Source of the DNA: JAJKIP01 sp037200685
GTDB lineage: Bacteria > Bacteroidota > Bacteroidia > Chitinophagales > Chitinophagaceae
Reading direction: 5' to 3'
DNA: 64,000 bases
NCBI GenBank assembly: GCA_037200685.1
Contig: JBBCIG010000011.1
Location: forward strand, 124,001 to 188,000
Part shown: piece by piece, positions 46,572-55,574 of the stretch
Position numbering within the stretch: position 1 is the first letter of the stretch
How the letters are laid out: each line of letters opens with the position of its first letter
Program-made: the position numbers and the translations under genes
Notes under the pieces: model-generated
Seen by the model: the letters and a program-made list of their open reading frames with translations, nothing else
What the model was told of the DNA's origin: nothing
The model's database searches: none

Positions 46572-47984
46572 ATGCCGTTTCGTTTTCCTCTCGCTTTAAC
46601 AGTTGTTTTATTTTTATCCATTTATTCTTATTCCCAACCTGGTTGGGTCAGCAAAGCCGGTGCAGAACAATTTCCATCCGGGCAAAAAATATATACGGTC
46701 AAAGCGAAAAGCGATACATCAAAAGTTATAACAAAGGCCATCCAGTCAGCTATTGATGAGTGTGCAAAGAAAGGAGGTGGCATTGTTATATTCTTCCCGG
46801 GCACTTATGTTTCCGGTTCGATCTTTTTAAAAGCCGGTGTTCATTTAAGAATTGATAAAGATGTTTTATTGCTGGGTTCTACCAGCTTTTCTGATTATCC
46901 TGAAATTGCTACCCGCATTGCGGGAATAGAAACAACATGGCCTGCCGCATTGATCAATGTGATCGATGTCAGCAATGCAGCAGTAACCGGCGGAGGAATC
47001 GTTAATGCAAGAGGAAAATTCTGCTGGGATAAATATTGGACCATGCGAAAAGAGTACGATACAAAAGGCCTTCGCTGGGTAGTGGATTATGATGCGAAAA
47101 GAGTAAGAACATTTTTAGTGCAGAATTCATCCCATGTTACATTAAAAGGATTGACTTTTAAAAATGCAGGCTTTTGGACAGTACAATTATTATATTCCCA
47201 TAACCTTACTGTTGATGGCGTAACCATCAAAAACAATGAAGACGGCAGCGGCCCCAGCACGGACGGTATTGATGTGGATTCATCAAGCTGGGTATTAATC
47301 GAGAACTGCGATATTGATTGCAATGATGATAACTTTTGTTTAAAAGCAGGAAGGGATTGGGATGGATTGCGTGTCAATAAACCAACAGAGTATGTCGTGA
47401 TAAGAAAATGTATTGCCCGTTGCGGCGCAGGTCTCGTCACCTTGGGTAGTGAAACTTCAGGAAGTATAAGACATATTTATTGTACCGATTTGTTCGCCAA
47501 ACATACTGATAACGGTTTGCGAATTAAATCAGCGACAACGAGAGGCGGAACAGTGGAAGATGTTTATTTCGTTAACTCTGTTCTCGATTCTGTTCGCAAT
47601 GCGTATCAATTTAATTTAAACTGGTATCCCGCTTATAGTTATAGTGAATTGCCGAAAGGTTATAATTATGATTCCATACCGCAACATTGGAAAGCATTGC
47701 TGCAAAGAGTAACACCGGCTGAAAAAGGAATTCCCTATGCCCGTAATTTTTATATTAATAATGTTAAGATCACCAATGCGCAAAAGGCATTTGAAGTAGC
47801 CGGGCTGCCCCAATCAAAAATTGGAAATTTTAATTTTACCAATTGCTATGTAGCCGCAGCTGTATTAGGCACGATGGAATTTACCGAAGGTTGGAGCTTT
47901 AATGATATGAAACTCGATATTTCAAATAAAACAGAAGAGAAAAAGGCGGCAGGCGCCATTGAAGAACAGGAACGATTAAAATAA
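46572..47984 (+). CDS. Secreted GH28 polygalacturonase-like enzyme
   Basis: A 470-residue right-handed beta-helix protein with a signal peptide (MPFRFPLALTVVLFLSIYSY). GH28 motifs are visible: the strand STDGIDVDSSS (NTD-like block), DIDCNDDNFCLKAG with the two catalytic Asp, CGAGLVTLGSETSGS in place of the GHG block, and GLRIKSATTRGG with the RIK motif. The GSETSG form resembles exo-acting members, which often have GSEMSGG. The enzyme would hydrolyse galacturonic acid linkages in pectin or rhamnogalacturonan. It opens a tight group with the CE12 gene (16 bp later) and the second GH105. Confidence 0.87.
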   Translation: MPFRFPLALTVVLFLSIYSYSQPGWVSKAGAEQFPSGQKIYTVKAKSDTSKVITKAIQSAIDECAKKGGGIVIFFPGTYVSGSIFLKAGVHLRIDKDVLLLGSTSFSDYPEIATRIAGIETTWPAALINVIDVSNAAVTGGGIVNARGKFCWDKYWTMRKEYDTKGLRWVVDYDAKRVRTFLVQNSSHVTLKGLTFKNAGFWTVQLLYSHNLTVDGVTIKNNEDGSGPSTDGIDVDSSSWVLIENCDIDCNDDNFCLKAGRDWDGLRVNKPTEYVVIRKCIARCGAGLVTLGSETSGSIRHIYCTDLFAKHTDNGLRIKSATTRGGTVEDVYFVNSVLDSVRNAYQFNLNWYPAYSYSELPKGYNYDSIPQHWKALLQRVTPAEKGIPYARNFYINNVKITNAQKAFEVAGLPQSKIGNFNFTNCYVAAAVLGTMEFTEGWSFNDMKLDISNKTEEKKAAGAIEEQERLK

Positions 47985-48000
47985 TTTTACCCGGTATACA

Positions 48001-48777
48001 ATGAAAAAGTTAATTGGTTTATTATTGATCCTAATAGCAGCGGCGGCATTCATAAATATAAAAACCAAACCGGTTTTTTATATTATCGGCGATTCAACCG
48101 TTCGCAACGGTGATGGCACTGGTAGTAATAGTCAATGGGGCTGGGGCAGTTTCATCGCTGATTATTTTGATACGACAAAAATCAGTGTCAGTAACCAGGC
48201 GATTGGTGGTAGGAGCAGCCGCACGTTTATAACTGAAGGAAGGTGGGATAAAATAATGGCTACGGTGCAACAAGGCGATTATGTTATTATGCAATTCGGT
48301 CATAACGATGGAGGGGCGTTGGATGATACAGCAAGGGCAAGAGGTACCATCAAAGGTACCGGCGATGACAGCACGGAAATTTATAACCCGATAAGGAAAA
48401 TGAAAGAGACAGTGCACACGTATGGCTGGTATATGAGAAAGTATATCAAAGGAACAAAAGCAAAAGGCGCCATCGCTATTGTCTGTTCTCCCATTCCGCG
48501 CAATGATTGGAAAGATGGCAAAGTGATTCAATCAATGGATAGTTATAGTGGTTGGGCGCAGCAAGTGGCAAAAGAAGAAGGCACTTATTTCATCGACCTG
48601 AATAAAATAGTAGCCATCAAATATGAAGAACTGGGCGCAGAAAAAGTAGCAACATTTTTCCCGGCTGATCATACGCATACAAACCTTGAAGGAGGAAAAC
48701 TAAATGCGGGTATCGTTATTGAAGCCATCAGGAGAATAAAACCAGCTAAGCTGGAAACGTATTTACTAAGAAATTAA
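48001..48777 (+). CDS. Rhamnogalacturonan acetylesterase, CE12-type SGNH hydrolase
   Basis: A 258-residue single-domain SGNH hydrolase with an N-terminal hydrophobic signal (MKKLIGLLLILIAAAAF). All four blocks are present: FYIIGDSTVRNG with the nucleophile Ser, NQAIGGRSSRTFI with the oxyanion Gly, VIMQFGHNDGG with the Asn, and FFPADHTHTNLEGG with Asp and His. This is close to the classical CE12 rhamnogalacturonan acetylesterase, shorter than the two-domain CE12 at 36128-37489. It lies between GH28 and GH105 genes, which fits stepwise removal of acetyl groups before hydrolysis. Confidence 0.9.
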   Translation: MKKLIGLLLILIAAAAFINIKTKPVFYIIGDSTVRNGDGTGSNSQWGWGSFIADYFDTTKISVSNQAIGGRSSRTFITEGRWDKIMATVQQGDYVIMQFGHNDGGALDDTARARGTIKGTGDDSTEIYNPIRKMKETVHTYGWYMRKYIKGTKAKGAIAIVCSPIPRNDWKDGKVIQSMDSYSGWAQQVAKEEGTYFIDLNKIVAIKYEELGAEKVATFFPADHTHTNLEGGKLNAGIVIEAIRRIKPAKLETYLLRN

Positions 48778-48818
48778 TGCTGCAGGTTTATAAAAACTAA
48801 TTACCTAAATTTTTAAAT

Positions 48819-49949
48819 ATGATTGTTAAGAAAATAATATATGCTCTTGCTTATACGATTTTTATTTATGGATGTACGGCTACAAAAAATCTTCCAAAGA
48901 AAAATGAAGTCATAGCTGTGATGCAGAAAGCGAATGGTTATTTCATGAGTAAATACGCCGATCCGGGTAAGCCAACTTTTGTCGGTAAGGAACGTCCCAG
49001 CAATCTCTGGACAAGAGCGGTTTATTATGAAGGGCTGATGGCTTTATACAATGTTCATCCTGATAAATCTTATTATGATTATGCAGTGCAATGGGCTGAA
49101 AGTCATAAATGGGGTTTATGGGGTGGCGTGGCGGTTCGCAATGCGGATAACCAATGTTGTGGGCAGACCTATATTGATCTTTATTTAATAGATAAAAAAG
49201 AAGAAAGAATAAAGGATATAAAAACCTGCATGGATAATATGAAATCATCGCCGAAGATTGATGATTGGTCATGGGTCGATGCATTACAAATGGCGATGCC
49301 GGTGTTTGTGAGGTTAGGCGTACTGTATAATGATACCAGTTATTTTAACCGGATGTATGAGATGTATTATTATACAAAACATAAACATGGAGATAATGGT
49401 TTGTATAATCCTACCGATCATCTCTGGTGGAGAGATAAAGATTTTGATCCGCCGTACAAAGAACCTAACGGTGAAGATTGTTACTGGAGCCGGGGAAATG
49501 GTTGGGTGGTAGCTGCATTGGTAAGAGTGTTAAGCATATTGCCAAAAACGGATCCGCATTATAATGAATACCTGCAGGACTATAAAGATATGCTGTCGGC
49601 GTTGCTGCCCATCCAGCGGGAAGATGGTTTTTGGAATGTAAGCCTGCATGACGCTACTCATTTTGCCGGAAAAGAATTAACCGGCACTTCCCTGTTTCTT
49701 TACGGCATGGCATGGGGCATTAATAATAATATCATCGATAAAAAAACGTACATGCCTGCCGTAGTAAAAGCATGGAATGGTTTAGTGAAAGACTGCATCC
49801 ATCCTGATGGAAAATTAGGCTACCAGCAGAGCACAGGAAAAGAACCCAAAGATGGGCAACCTGTTACTTACGATAAAATACCCGACTTTGAAGATTACGG
49901 ATTGGGTTGTTTTTTATTGGGTGCAAGTGAAGTGTATAAATTGAAATAG
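48819..49949 (+). CDS. GH105-like unsaturated rhamnogalacturonyl hydrolase, probable lipoprotein
   Basis: The 376-residue protein begins MIVKKIIYALAYTIFIYGC, a lipoprotein-type signal with Cys19, so it is likely anchored to a membrane. The barrel shows GH105 blocks: NLWTRAVYYEGLMALY, NADNQCCGQTYIDLYL, WSWVDALQMAMPVFVRLG, DCYWSRGNGWVVAALVRVL and GLGCFLLGASEVYKL. It should release unsaturated galacturonic acid from short rhamnogalacturonan fragments. It is the last gene before a strong terminator and ends the main enzyme series of the locus. The membrane anchor distinguishes it from the first GH105, which has an ordinary signal peptide. Confidence 0.87.
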   Translation: MIVKKIIYALAYTIFIYGCTATKNLPKKNEVIAVMQKANGYFMSKYADPGKPTFVGKERPSNLWTRAVYYEGLMALYNVHPDKSYYDYAVQWAESHKWGLWGGVAVRNADNQCCGQTYIDLYLIDKKEERIKDIKTCMDNMKSSPKIDDWSWVDALQMAMPVFVRLGVLYNDTSYFNRMYEMYYYTKHKHGDNGLYNPTDHLWWRDKDFDPPYKEPNGEDCYWSRGNGWVVAALVRVLSILPKTDPHYNEYLQDYKDMLSALLPIQREDGFWNVSLHDATHFAGKELTGTSLFLYGMAWGINNNIIDKKTYMPAVVKAWNGLVKDCIHPDGKLGYQQSTGKEPKDGQPVTYDKIPDFEDYGLGCFLLGASEVYKLK

Positions 49950-50249
49950 AGTGGATATTTTCTTAAAATCAGCGGAGAATTTTTGACAAAATAGGAGACG
50001 AGTTGAACAGGACGGGAAAAAAAAGATTGTCTATCATAAACCATATTTTGATTTTCGTTTGAGTAAGCAGAGTTCGTTTAGCATTTAGGAAGGGGCCAGC
50101 GAAAGCTGGCCCCTTATTTTTAACCCATCCATTCATAAAATATTTTCTTACATTGACAAGGAATTCAGGCATGGATGAAATAAAAACCTGCCGATTACTT
50201 ACATTCGATATTCATTCCAGGAGAAAACATTATTTATATTTTTTCTATT
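49950..50249. other. Intergenic region with terminator and the promoter of the DUF1080 gene
   Basis: These 300 bp hold a strong terminator at 50090-50121. The 140 bp before it show no structure I can name. The right-hand part is very AT-rich and should contain the promoter for the next gene; no clear consensus was seen. Confidence 0.5.
50090..50121 (+). terminator. Strong intrinsic terminator after the GH28-CE12-GH105 group
   Basis: An 11-bp perfect stem (AAGGGGCCAGC and GCTGGCCCCTT) closed by a GAAA tetraloop is followed directly by ATTTTT. This is the best formed terminator of the window and sets the end of the transcript that includes the second GH105 gene. Confidence 0.9.
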
Positions 50250-52058
50250 ATGATTCAAAGAATTTTTGACGATTTGCTGCGGGGCTCTATTAAATTTATT
50301 TGCATTTGTTCAGCTATGTTAATCGTATCTGCGCCCCGTGCACAAACACTTGCTCTAACCGATCTTTCTTCTTATAAACCAGCGTCCGGTAACTGGCATA
50401 TAGCAGGCGATGTAAAAGCGGATTTAAACGGCAATAGTCTCGTGCCATCACCAGGCACAGGTATCCTGTTGAGTATCCCGGAAGGAACGAATGCAGATTT
50501 ATTTTCTGTCCAGGAGCACGGCGATGCTGATATTGAATTGGATTATTTGATGGCGAAAGGATCTAACTCCGGTATTTACCTGCAGGGAAGATACGAGATA
50601 CAATTATTAGATAGCTGGGGTGTGATAAACCCGAAGGCAGGTGATAATGGCGGCATCTATGAACGTTGGGATGAAAGCCGCCCCGAAGGACAAAAAGGAT
50701 ACGAAGGCTATGCACCGCGGCAGAGTGTAAGTAAGGCGCCCGGCTTATGGCAACACCTGAAAATTTCTTTCCAGGCGCCGGTATTTACCAATGGTGTAAA
50801 AACAGAGAACGCTAAAATACTCCGCATAGAATTAAATGGAGTATTGATACATGAGAACATTGAACTGTTTGGTATTACCCGTGGAGGAATAGAAGGTGAA
50901 ACAGTAAGCGGGCCGCTGCGTTTGCAGGGAGATCATGGCGCTGTTGCTTTCCGCAATATTATGCTCACAAAATACGGTAAGCAAAAGCCAGCAATAAATA
51001 ACCTCAGTTACGGAATATATAAAACGTCAATAGATAAAGAACCCGATTATGCCAAAGCAGTGGCACAGGCAAAAGGAACTTCATCCGTGCTTACATCCAA
51101 CTTCAATGGTTTACCTGACAGTTTTATTTTACATTATGCAGGCACATTGAAAATAACAGAACCGGGTGAATACAATTTTGCATTAAACACTGCAGGCGGC
51201 AGAGGTATTATCAGGATCAATAAACAGGAACTGGCCGGTTCAAGACGTATGAGGGTTACATTGCCCGCCGGCGATCTGCCATTTGAATTAACTTATTTAA
51301 AATTCGCCGATTGGGCCACGCCTTCTATAGGGTTGGCGGTTTCCGGGCCGGGCATCCGTGAATATTTTATTACTGATGCAAATAATGCAAGCACTGAGAT
51401 AACAGACCCGATACTAATCACCGCTCCAGTCAATACATTGCTGAGAAGTTTTATAGATATTCCCGGTTCAAGGGTGACACATGCTGTGTCTGAGGGCAGT
51501 CCCGAAGGGATACATTATACGTATGATATGGATAATGGTGCAATCGTGCAGGTTTGGCGTGGCGGTTTTTTAGATGCAACACCGATGTGGCACGAACGTG
51601 GCGATGGTTCTTCGCGGGCAACAGGCAGTGTGCAGCGTTTTGGAAAACCGGTTTTATCAATTGCTAAACTTTCTTCACCCACTACGCCATGGACTACAGA
51701 TACACTTGGTACGGGTTACCGGCCAAAAGGATATGAACTGGATGAAAAAGACCGTCCCATTTTTCATTATTTTATTTATGGTTCATCAGTAAACGATGCG
51801 GTACAGGTGCTGGAGAACAGGCAGGGATTAAGCAGGGAAATAACTATTCAGCAAGCTGCTAATAATTTGTATGTGCGATTGGCGGAAGATAAAAATATAG
51901 AAGCCCTCGGTAATGGATTATATATCATCGGTGATAAATCTTATTATTTGAAAATAGAAAATGCTTCCGGGGAAAAAGAATTCATAAGAGATAGTAATGG
52001 CAACAAGCAATTATTGGTGCCTGTAAAAACAAAATTGAATTATACGATACTTTTTTAA
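50250..52058 (+). CDS. Secreted DUF1080 (3-keto-disaccharide hydrolase-like) protein with PA14-like domain
   Basis: A 602-residue protein with a signal peptide (about residues 1-32, ending APRAQ). The first 230 residues form a concanavalin-type DUF1080 domain: MAKGSNSGIYLQGRYEIQLL, QHLKISFQAP and PLRLQGDHGAVAFRNIML are close to the family pattern. Residues about 250-370 look like a PA14-type domain (DSFILHYAGTLKITEPGEYN, RGIIRINKQEL), and a further beta-rich domain follows (YTYDMDNGAIVQVWRGGFLD). DUF1080 proteins have been linked to cleavage of 3-keto-glycosides. The next gene, 9 bp downstream, codes a haem-containing dehydrogenase-like protein, suggesting that the two work in one oxidative route. 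Confidence 0.75.
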   Translation: MIQRIFDDLLRGSIKFICICSAMLIVSAPRAQTLALTDLSSYKPASGNWHIAGDVKADLNGNSLVPSPGTGILLSIPEGTNADLFSVQEHGDADIELDYLMAKGSNSGIYLQGRYEIQLLDSWGVINPKAGDNGGIYERWDESRPEGQKGYEGYAPRQSVSKAPGLWQHLKISFQAPVFTNGVKTENAKILRIELNGVLIHENIELFGITRGGIEGETVSGPLRLQGDHGAVAFRNIMLTKYGKQKPAINNLSYGIYKTSIDKEPDYAKAVAQAKGTSSVLTSNFNGLPDSFILHYAGTLKITEPGEYNFALNTAGGRGIIRINKQELAGSRRMRVTLPAGDLPFELTYLKFADWATPSIGLAVSGPGIREYFITDANNASTEITDPILITAPVNTLLRSFIDIPGSRVTHAVSEGSPEGIHYTYDMDNGAIVQVWRGGFLDATPMWHERGDGSSRATGSVQRFGKPVLSIAKLSSPTTPWTTDTLGTGYRPKGYELDEKDRPIFHYFIYGSSVNDAVQVLENRQGLSREITIQQAANNLYVRLAEDKNIEALGNGLYIIGDKSYYLKIENASGEKEFIRDSNGNKQLLVPVKTKLNYTILF

Positions 52059-52067
52059 TGCTGCAAT

Positions 52068-53978
52068 ATGAAACCAAGGATCAATACTTTTTACTCAAGA
52101 ATAATTATTTTTTACTCCACGCTGGTATTGTTATTAGCACATTCTTCTTTGCAGGCGCAGGAAGCTGCTAAAGAAGAAGATTTCTTCCGCATTATGAAAG
52201 TGAGTTCTCCTGAAGGAACGTTGCTTGAAGTAGGCGGTTTGTGTACACTGCCCAATGGAGACCTGGCCGTAACTACAAGACGCGGCGATATATATATTGT
52301 AGAGAACCCCACCAGCCAGCGTCCGCATTTTAGAAAATTCGCTTCCGGTTTGCACGAGGTATTGGGAATCGCTTATAAAGATGGCGCTTTGTATTGTGTG
52401 CAGCGTGGTGAATTGACAAAGCTGGTTGATAAAAATATGGATGGCAAGGCCGATGTGTTTGAAACTATTTACCAATGGCCTTTATCTGGTAATTACCATG
52501 AATATAGTTTCGGCCCTAAGATCGCTCCCGACGGATCTTTTTTTGTAACACTCAATCTGGGTTTTCCAAATGACTGGTGGCACCCGAAAAGTATGGTCCC
52601 CTGGCGGGGATGGGCATTGCGTATACAGGAAGATGGTACAATGGAACCATGGGCCGCGGGAATGCGTTCTCCCTGTGGCATTAGCATGATCGATGGTGAA
52701 TTATATTATACCGATAACCAGGGAGACTGGGTAGCTTCCGGTAGCATCATGCCATTAAAGAAAGGAACGTTCGCCGGGCACCCTGCAAGTCTTGTTTGGG
52801 ATACGGCTGCTAATTCGCCGGTAAAAGTAAAACAGGAACAAATTTTTTCTATGATCAGCGAACGGCGTGAATATGATAAAGAAGGCAGGCCTGTAAAACC
52901 GCAAAACATCGTGAATGAAAAATTCATGACGAAAGCGGATATGAAAAAAAATATCCCCGAATTGCAATTGCCATTGGTATGGTTGCCACACGGTATACTT
53001 GGCATTTCAACTTCTGAAATAGTGAAGATACCGCAGGGCGCATTTGGCCCGTTCCAGGGGCAACTGTTAATAGGCGACCAGGGGCAAAGTATTTTAAGCC
53101 GTGTATTTCTTGAACAGGTAAAAGGAGAATGGCAGGGCGCCGCATGGATGTTCCGCAGCGGTTTTCAATCCGGAACTGTTCGCATGAGCTGGGCGAAAGA
53201 CGGATCACTCTTCGTGGGAGAAACCAATCGTGGTTGGGGTTCTGCCGGCGATGCCAACGAAGGTTTGCAGCGCCTGGTATGGAATGGCCGCATACCATTT
53301 GAAATGCGTACCGTAAAAGCAATGCCTGATGGTTTTGAAATTGAATTTACCAAACCTGTTGATAAAAAATATGCGGAAGACGTCGCTTCTTATTCGGTGG
53401 AAAGTTTTACATATAAATATCATGCGGTGTACGGAAGTCCCGCCGTTAATAATTTAAAATTAAAAATAAGGGGCGTGAAAGTTTCACCTGATGGCATGCG
53501 TGTACGTATCGTGGTGGATAATTTGCGCCAGCAGTATATTCATACCATTACGCTGGAAGGTGTCAGGGATAAAGAGAATGCGTATTCGTTGGTGCACCCG
53601 ACAGTTTATTATACATTGAACAATATACCCGAAGGCCAAAAACTTTCACAAACTGAAATCAGCACAAAGAATTCAGCGCTGACAAAAAGTACGGGTGCGG
53701 TTACAGGTTCAACTGGTTTAACATACACTGCTGTAAAACCTTTGCTCACGAAATACACTTGTGTTTCCTGTCATAATCCTACCAAAAAACAAGTAGGACC
53801 TTCTTTTACCGATATAGCCAACAGGAAATATACCAGCGAAAAAATGATACAACTCATTTATAATCCGCAGCCGCAAAACTGGCCGGGCTATGCAGTATCA
53901 ATGCCGCCGATGAGCCAGGTACCCCGGGCGGATGCACAAAGGATCGTGGCGTGGATCAGTACGTTGCAGAAGAAATAA
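52068..53978 (+). CDS. Secreted glucose/sorbosone dehydrogenase-like protein with C-terminal cytochrome c domain
   Basis: A 636-residue protein with a signal peptide ending near SSLQAQ. Residues about 40-400 have the look of a PQQ-dependent sugar dehydrogenase-type six-bladed propeller (LGIAYKDGALYCVQRGELTK, YSFGPKIAPDGSFFVTLNLG, WAAGMRSPCGISMIDGELYY, QLLIGDQGQS). The last 90 residues are a class I cytochrome c: haem motif CVSCH, a GPSFTDIANRKY stretch and the axial-ligand-type SMPPMS. It could oxidise a sugar and pass the electrons to its own haem. Gene order links it to the DUF1080 protein. It ends before a convergent terminator. Bacteroidota have many such proteins, and the substrate is unknown. 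Confidence 0.78.
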   Translation: MKPRINTFYSRIIIFYSTLVLLLAHSSLQAQEAAKEEDFFRIMKVSSPEGTLLEVGGLCTLPNGDLAVTTRRGDIYIVENPTSQRPHFRKFASGLHEVLGIAYKDGALYCVQRGELTKLVDKNMDGKADVFETIYQWPLSGNYHEYSFGPKIAPDGSFFVTLNLGFPNDWWHPKSMVPWRGWALRIQEDGTMEPWAAGMRSPCGISMIDGELYYTDNQGDWVASGSIMPLKKGTFAGHPASLVWDTAANSPVKVKQEQIFSMISERREYDKEGRPVKPQNIVNEKFMTKADMKKNIPELQLPLVWLPHGILGISTSEIVKIPQGAFGPFQGQLLIGDQGQSILSRVFLEQVKGEWQGAAWMFRSGFQSGTVRMSWAKDGSLFVGETNRGWGSAGDANEGLQRLVWNGRIPFEMRTVKAMPDGFEIEFTKPVDKKYAEDVASYSVESFTYKYHAVYGSPAVNNLKLKIRGVKVSPDGMRVRIVVDNLRQQYIHTITLEGVRDKENAYSLVHPTVYYTLNNIPEGQKLSQTEISTKNSALTKSTGAVTGSTGLTYTAVKPLLTKYTCVSCHNPTKKQVGPSFTDIANRKYTSEKMIQLIYNPQPQNWPGYAVSMPPMSQVPRADAQRIVAWISTLQKK

Positions 53979-54005
53979 ATGTTCCCGCTCTGGCAGGGAC
54001 ATAAT

Positions 54006-54053
54006 AATACCCCATATTTACCGGGATGGATAAATATGGGGTATTGGGTTTTA
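54006..54053. terminator. Two-way terminator between convergent genes
   Basis: A 15-bp perfect stem, with arms AATACCCCATATTTA (54006-54020) and TAAATATGGGGTATT (54031-54045), has a 10-nt loop and is followed on the plus strand by GGGTTTTATTTAT. It sits in the 72-bp gap between the convergent haem-dehydrogenase and araA genes and can serve both. Confidence 0.85.
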
Positions 54054-55541
54054 TTTATAAAAAACCTCGTTCCATCTTAACTCATTCTTCAATTGATGCA
54101 ATTGCGTATTACGACCGATTAATACGAATTCAATTCCCGCCATCTCCGCGAAATCTGATAAGTATTCCGCTGTAAGATTTTGGCTATAGCAAGTATGGTG
54201 TGCGCCACCCGCATATATCCATGCGGCCAATGCATCATTCATATTGGGATAGGGCTTCCATAAAACCCTTGCTACCGGGAGTTTTGGTAAATCCTGTTTG
54301 GGTTTCACCGCTTCCACTTCATTTACTAATAAACGAAAACGGTTGCCCATATCAATAAGAGATGCATTTAATGCAGCGCCACTATTTACATTAAATACCA
54401 AACGAACAGGATCGGCTTTTCCACCAATACCTAACGGGTGAATTTCACACGAAGGTTTAGCGTTAGCAATGCTCGGGCATATTTCCAGCATGTGCGAGCC
54501 CAATACCATATTATTATTAGGTTCGAAATGATAGGTATAATCTTCCATGAATGAATTACCACCGGGCAAGCCTGCCGCCATTACTTTCATGGCACGGACA
54601 AGTGCCGCTGTTTTCCAATCGCCTTCGGCGCCGAAGCCATAATCATCAGCCATTAAGCGTTGGGTGGCGATACCCGGCAATTGTGTAAGGCCATGTAAAT
54701 CTTCAAACGTATCGGTATATCCTTTATAATTTCCTGCTTTTAGAAATTTGCGTAAGCCTATTTCAATCTTTGCGGCGTCACGTAAGGATGAATATTGAGC
54801 GCCATTTTTCTTTAGCGCAGCTGATAACTTATATTCATTGTTATAGACTTCGGTTAAATCATCAATCTCTTTTTCTTTTACTTTATTAATAACAGCTACA
54901 AGGTCCCCAACGCCATGGGTGTTGACGGAATAGCCAAATTTCATTTCGGCTTCCACTTTATCACCATCTGTCACTGCTACCTGGCGCATATTATCACCGA
55001 AGCGGACAAACTTAGCACCCTGCATATCATTCCATGCAGCAGCTACACGGCACCAGCTATTTATTTTTTCATGAACCATTCTGTCTTCCCAATGACCGAC
55101 GACAACTTTTCGGTTCAAGCGCATGCGGCTCATGATAAAACCAAACTCCCTGTCGCCATGTGCCGACTGGTTAAGGTTCATAAAATCCATATCAATACCG
55201 CTCCAGGGAATATCACGGTTGAATTGTGTATGCAAATGCAACAATGGCTTTTGAAGAATCCTCAATCCATTGATCCACATTTTAGCAGGGGAGAAGGTAT
55301 GCATCCATGCGATGATGCCAATGCAGCCGGAACTGTTATTGGCTTCACGGCAAAGTGAAAAAATTTCATCAGGTGTTTTCAGCGTTGGTTTGAAAACAAT
55401 CTTTACAGGGACGTTTGCTGATTTATTCAATGCGCCGGCAATCGTTTGTGAATGTGCGGCCACCTGCTTCAATGTTTCTTCGCCATATAAATGCTGGCTG
55501 CCGGTAACAAACCAAACTTCGAATTTTTTTAGATCGATCAT
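54051..55541 (-). CDS. araA: L-arabinose isomerase
   Basis: A 496-residue protein of the usual AraA length. It starts FEVWFVTGSQHLYGEETLKQ, the highly conserved N-terminus of the family, and carries CIGIIAWMHTFSPAKMWING, GVGDLVAVINKVKEKEIDDL, DDYGFGAEGDWKTAALVRAM with the catalytic Glu, SFMEDYTYHFEP, and LGSHMLEICPSIA with the metal-binding His. It converts L-arabinose to L-ribulose. It is the last gene of the minus-strand arabinose operon, 33 bp after the epimerase gene. No disruption is seen. Confidence 0.95.
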   Translation of the reverse strand: MIDLKKFEVWFVTGSQHLYGEETLKQVAAHSQTIAGALNKSANVPVKIVFKPTLKTPDEIFSLCREANNSSGCIGIIAWMHTFSPAKMWINGLRILQKPLLHLHTQFNRDIPWSGIDMDFMNLNQSAHGDREFGFIMSRMRLNRKVVVGHWEDRMVHEKINSWCRVAAAWNDMQGAKFVRFGDNMRQVAVTDGDKVEAEMKFGYSVNTHGVGDLVAVINKVKEKEIDDLTEVYNNEYKLSAALKKNGAQYSSLRDAAKIEIGLRKFLKAGNYKGYTDTFEDLHGLTQLPGIATQRLMADDYGFGAEGDWKTAALVRAMKVMAAGLPGGNSFMEDYTYHFEPNNNMVLGSHMLEICPSIANAKPSCEIHPLGIGGKADPVRLVFNVNSGAALNASLIDMGNRFRLLVNEVEAVKPKQDLPKLPVARVLWKPYPNMNDALAAWIYAGGAHHTCYSQNLTAEYLSDFAEMAGIEFVLIGRNTQLHQLKNELRWNEVFYK

Positions 55542-55574
55542 TATAATGCTTCGTAGTTGATGATTAAAATAGAA

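Noticed and set aside
46023..46756. Several short open frames in the gap before the GH28 gene
   Set aside because: They run through palindromic repeats and have no protein-like composition.
49950..50089. A small RNA gene before the strong terminator
   Set aside because: No promoter, conserved fold or other support could be seen; only the terminator is clear.
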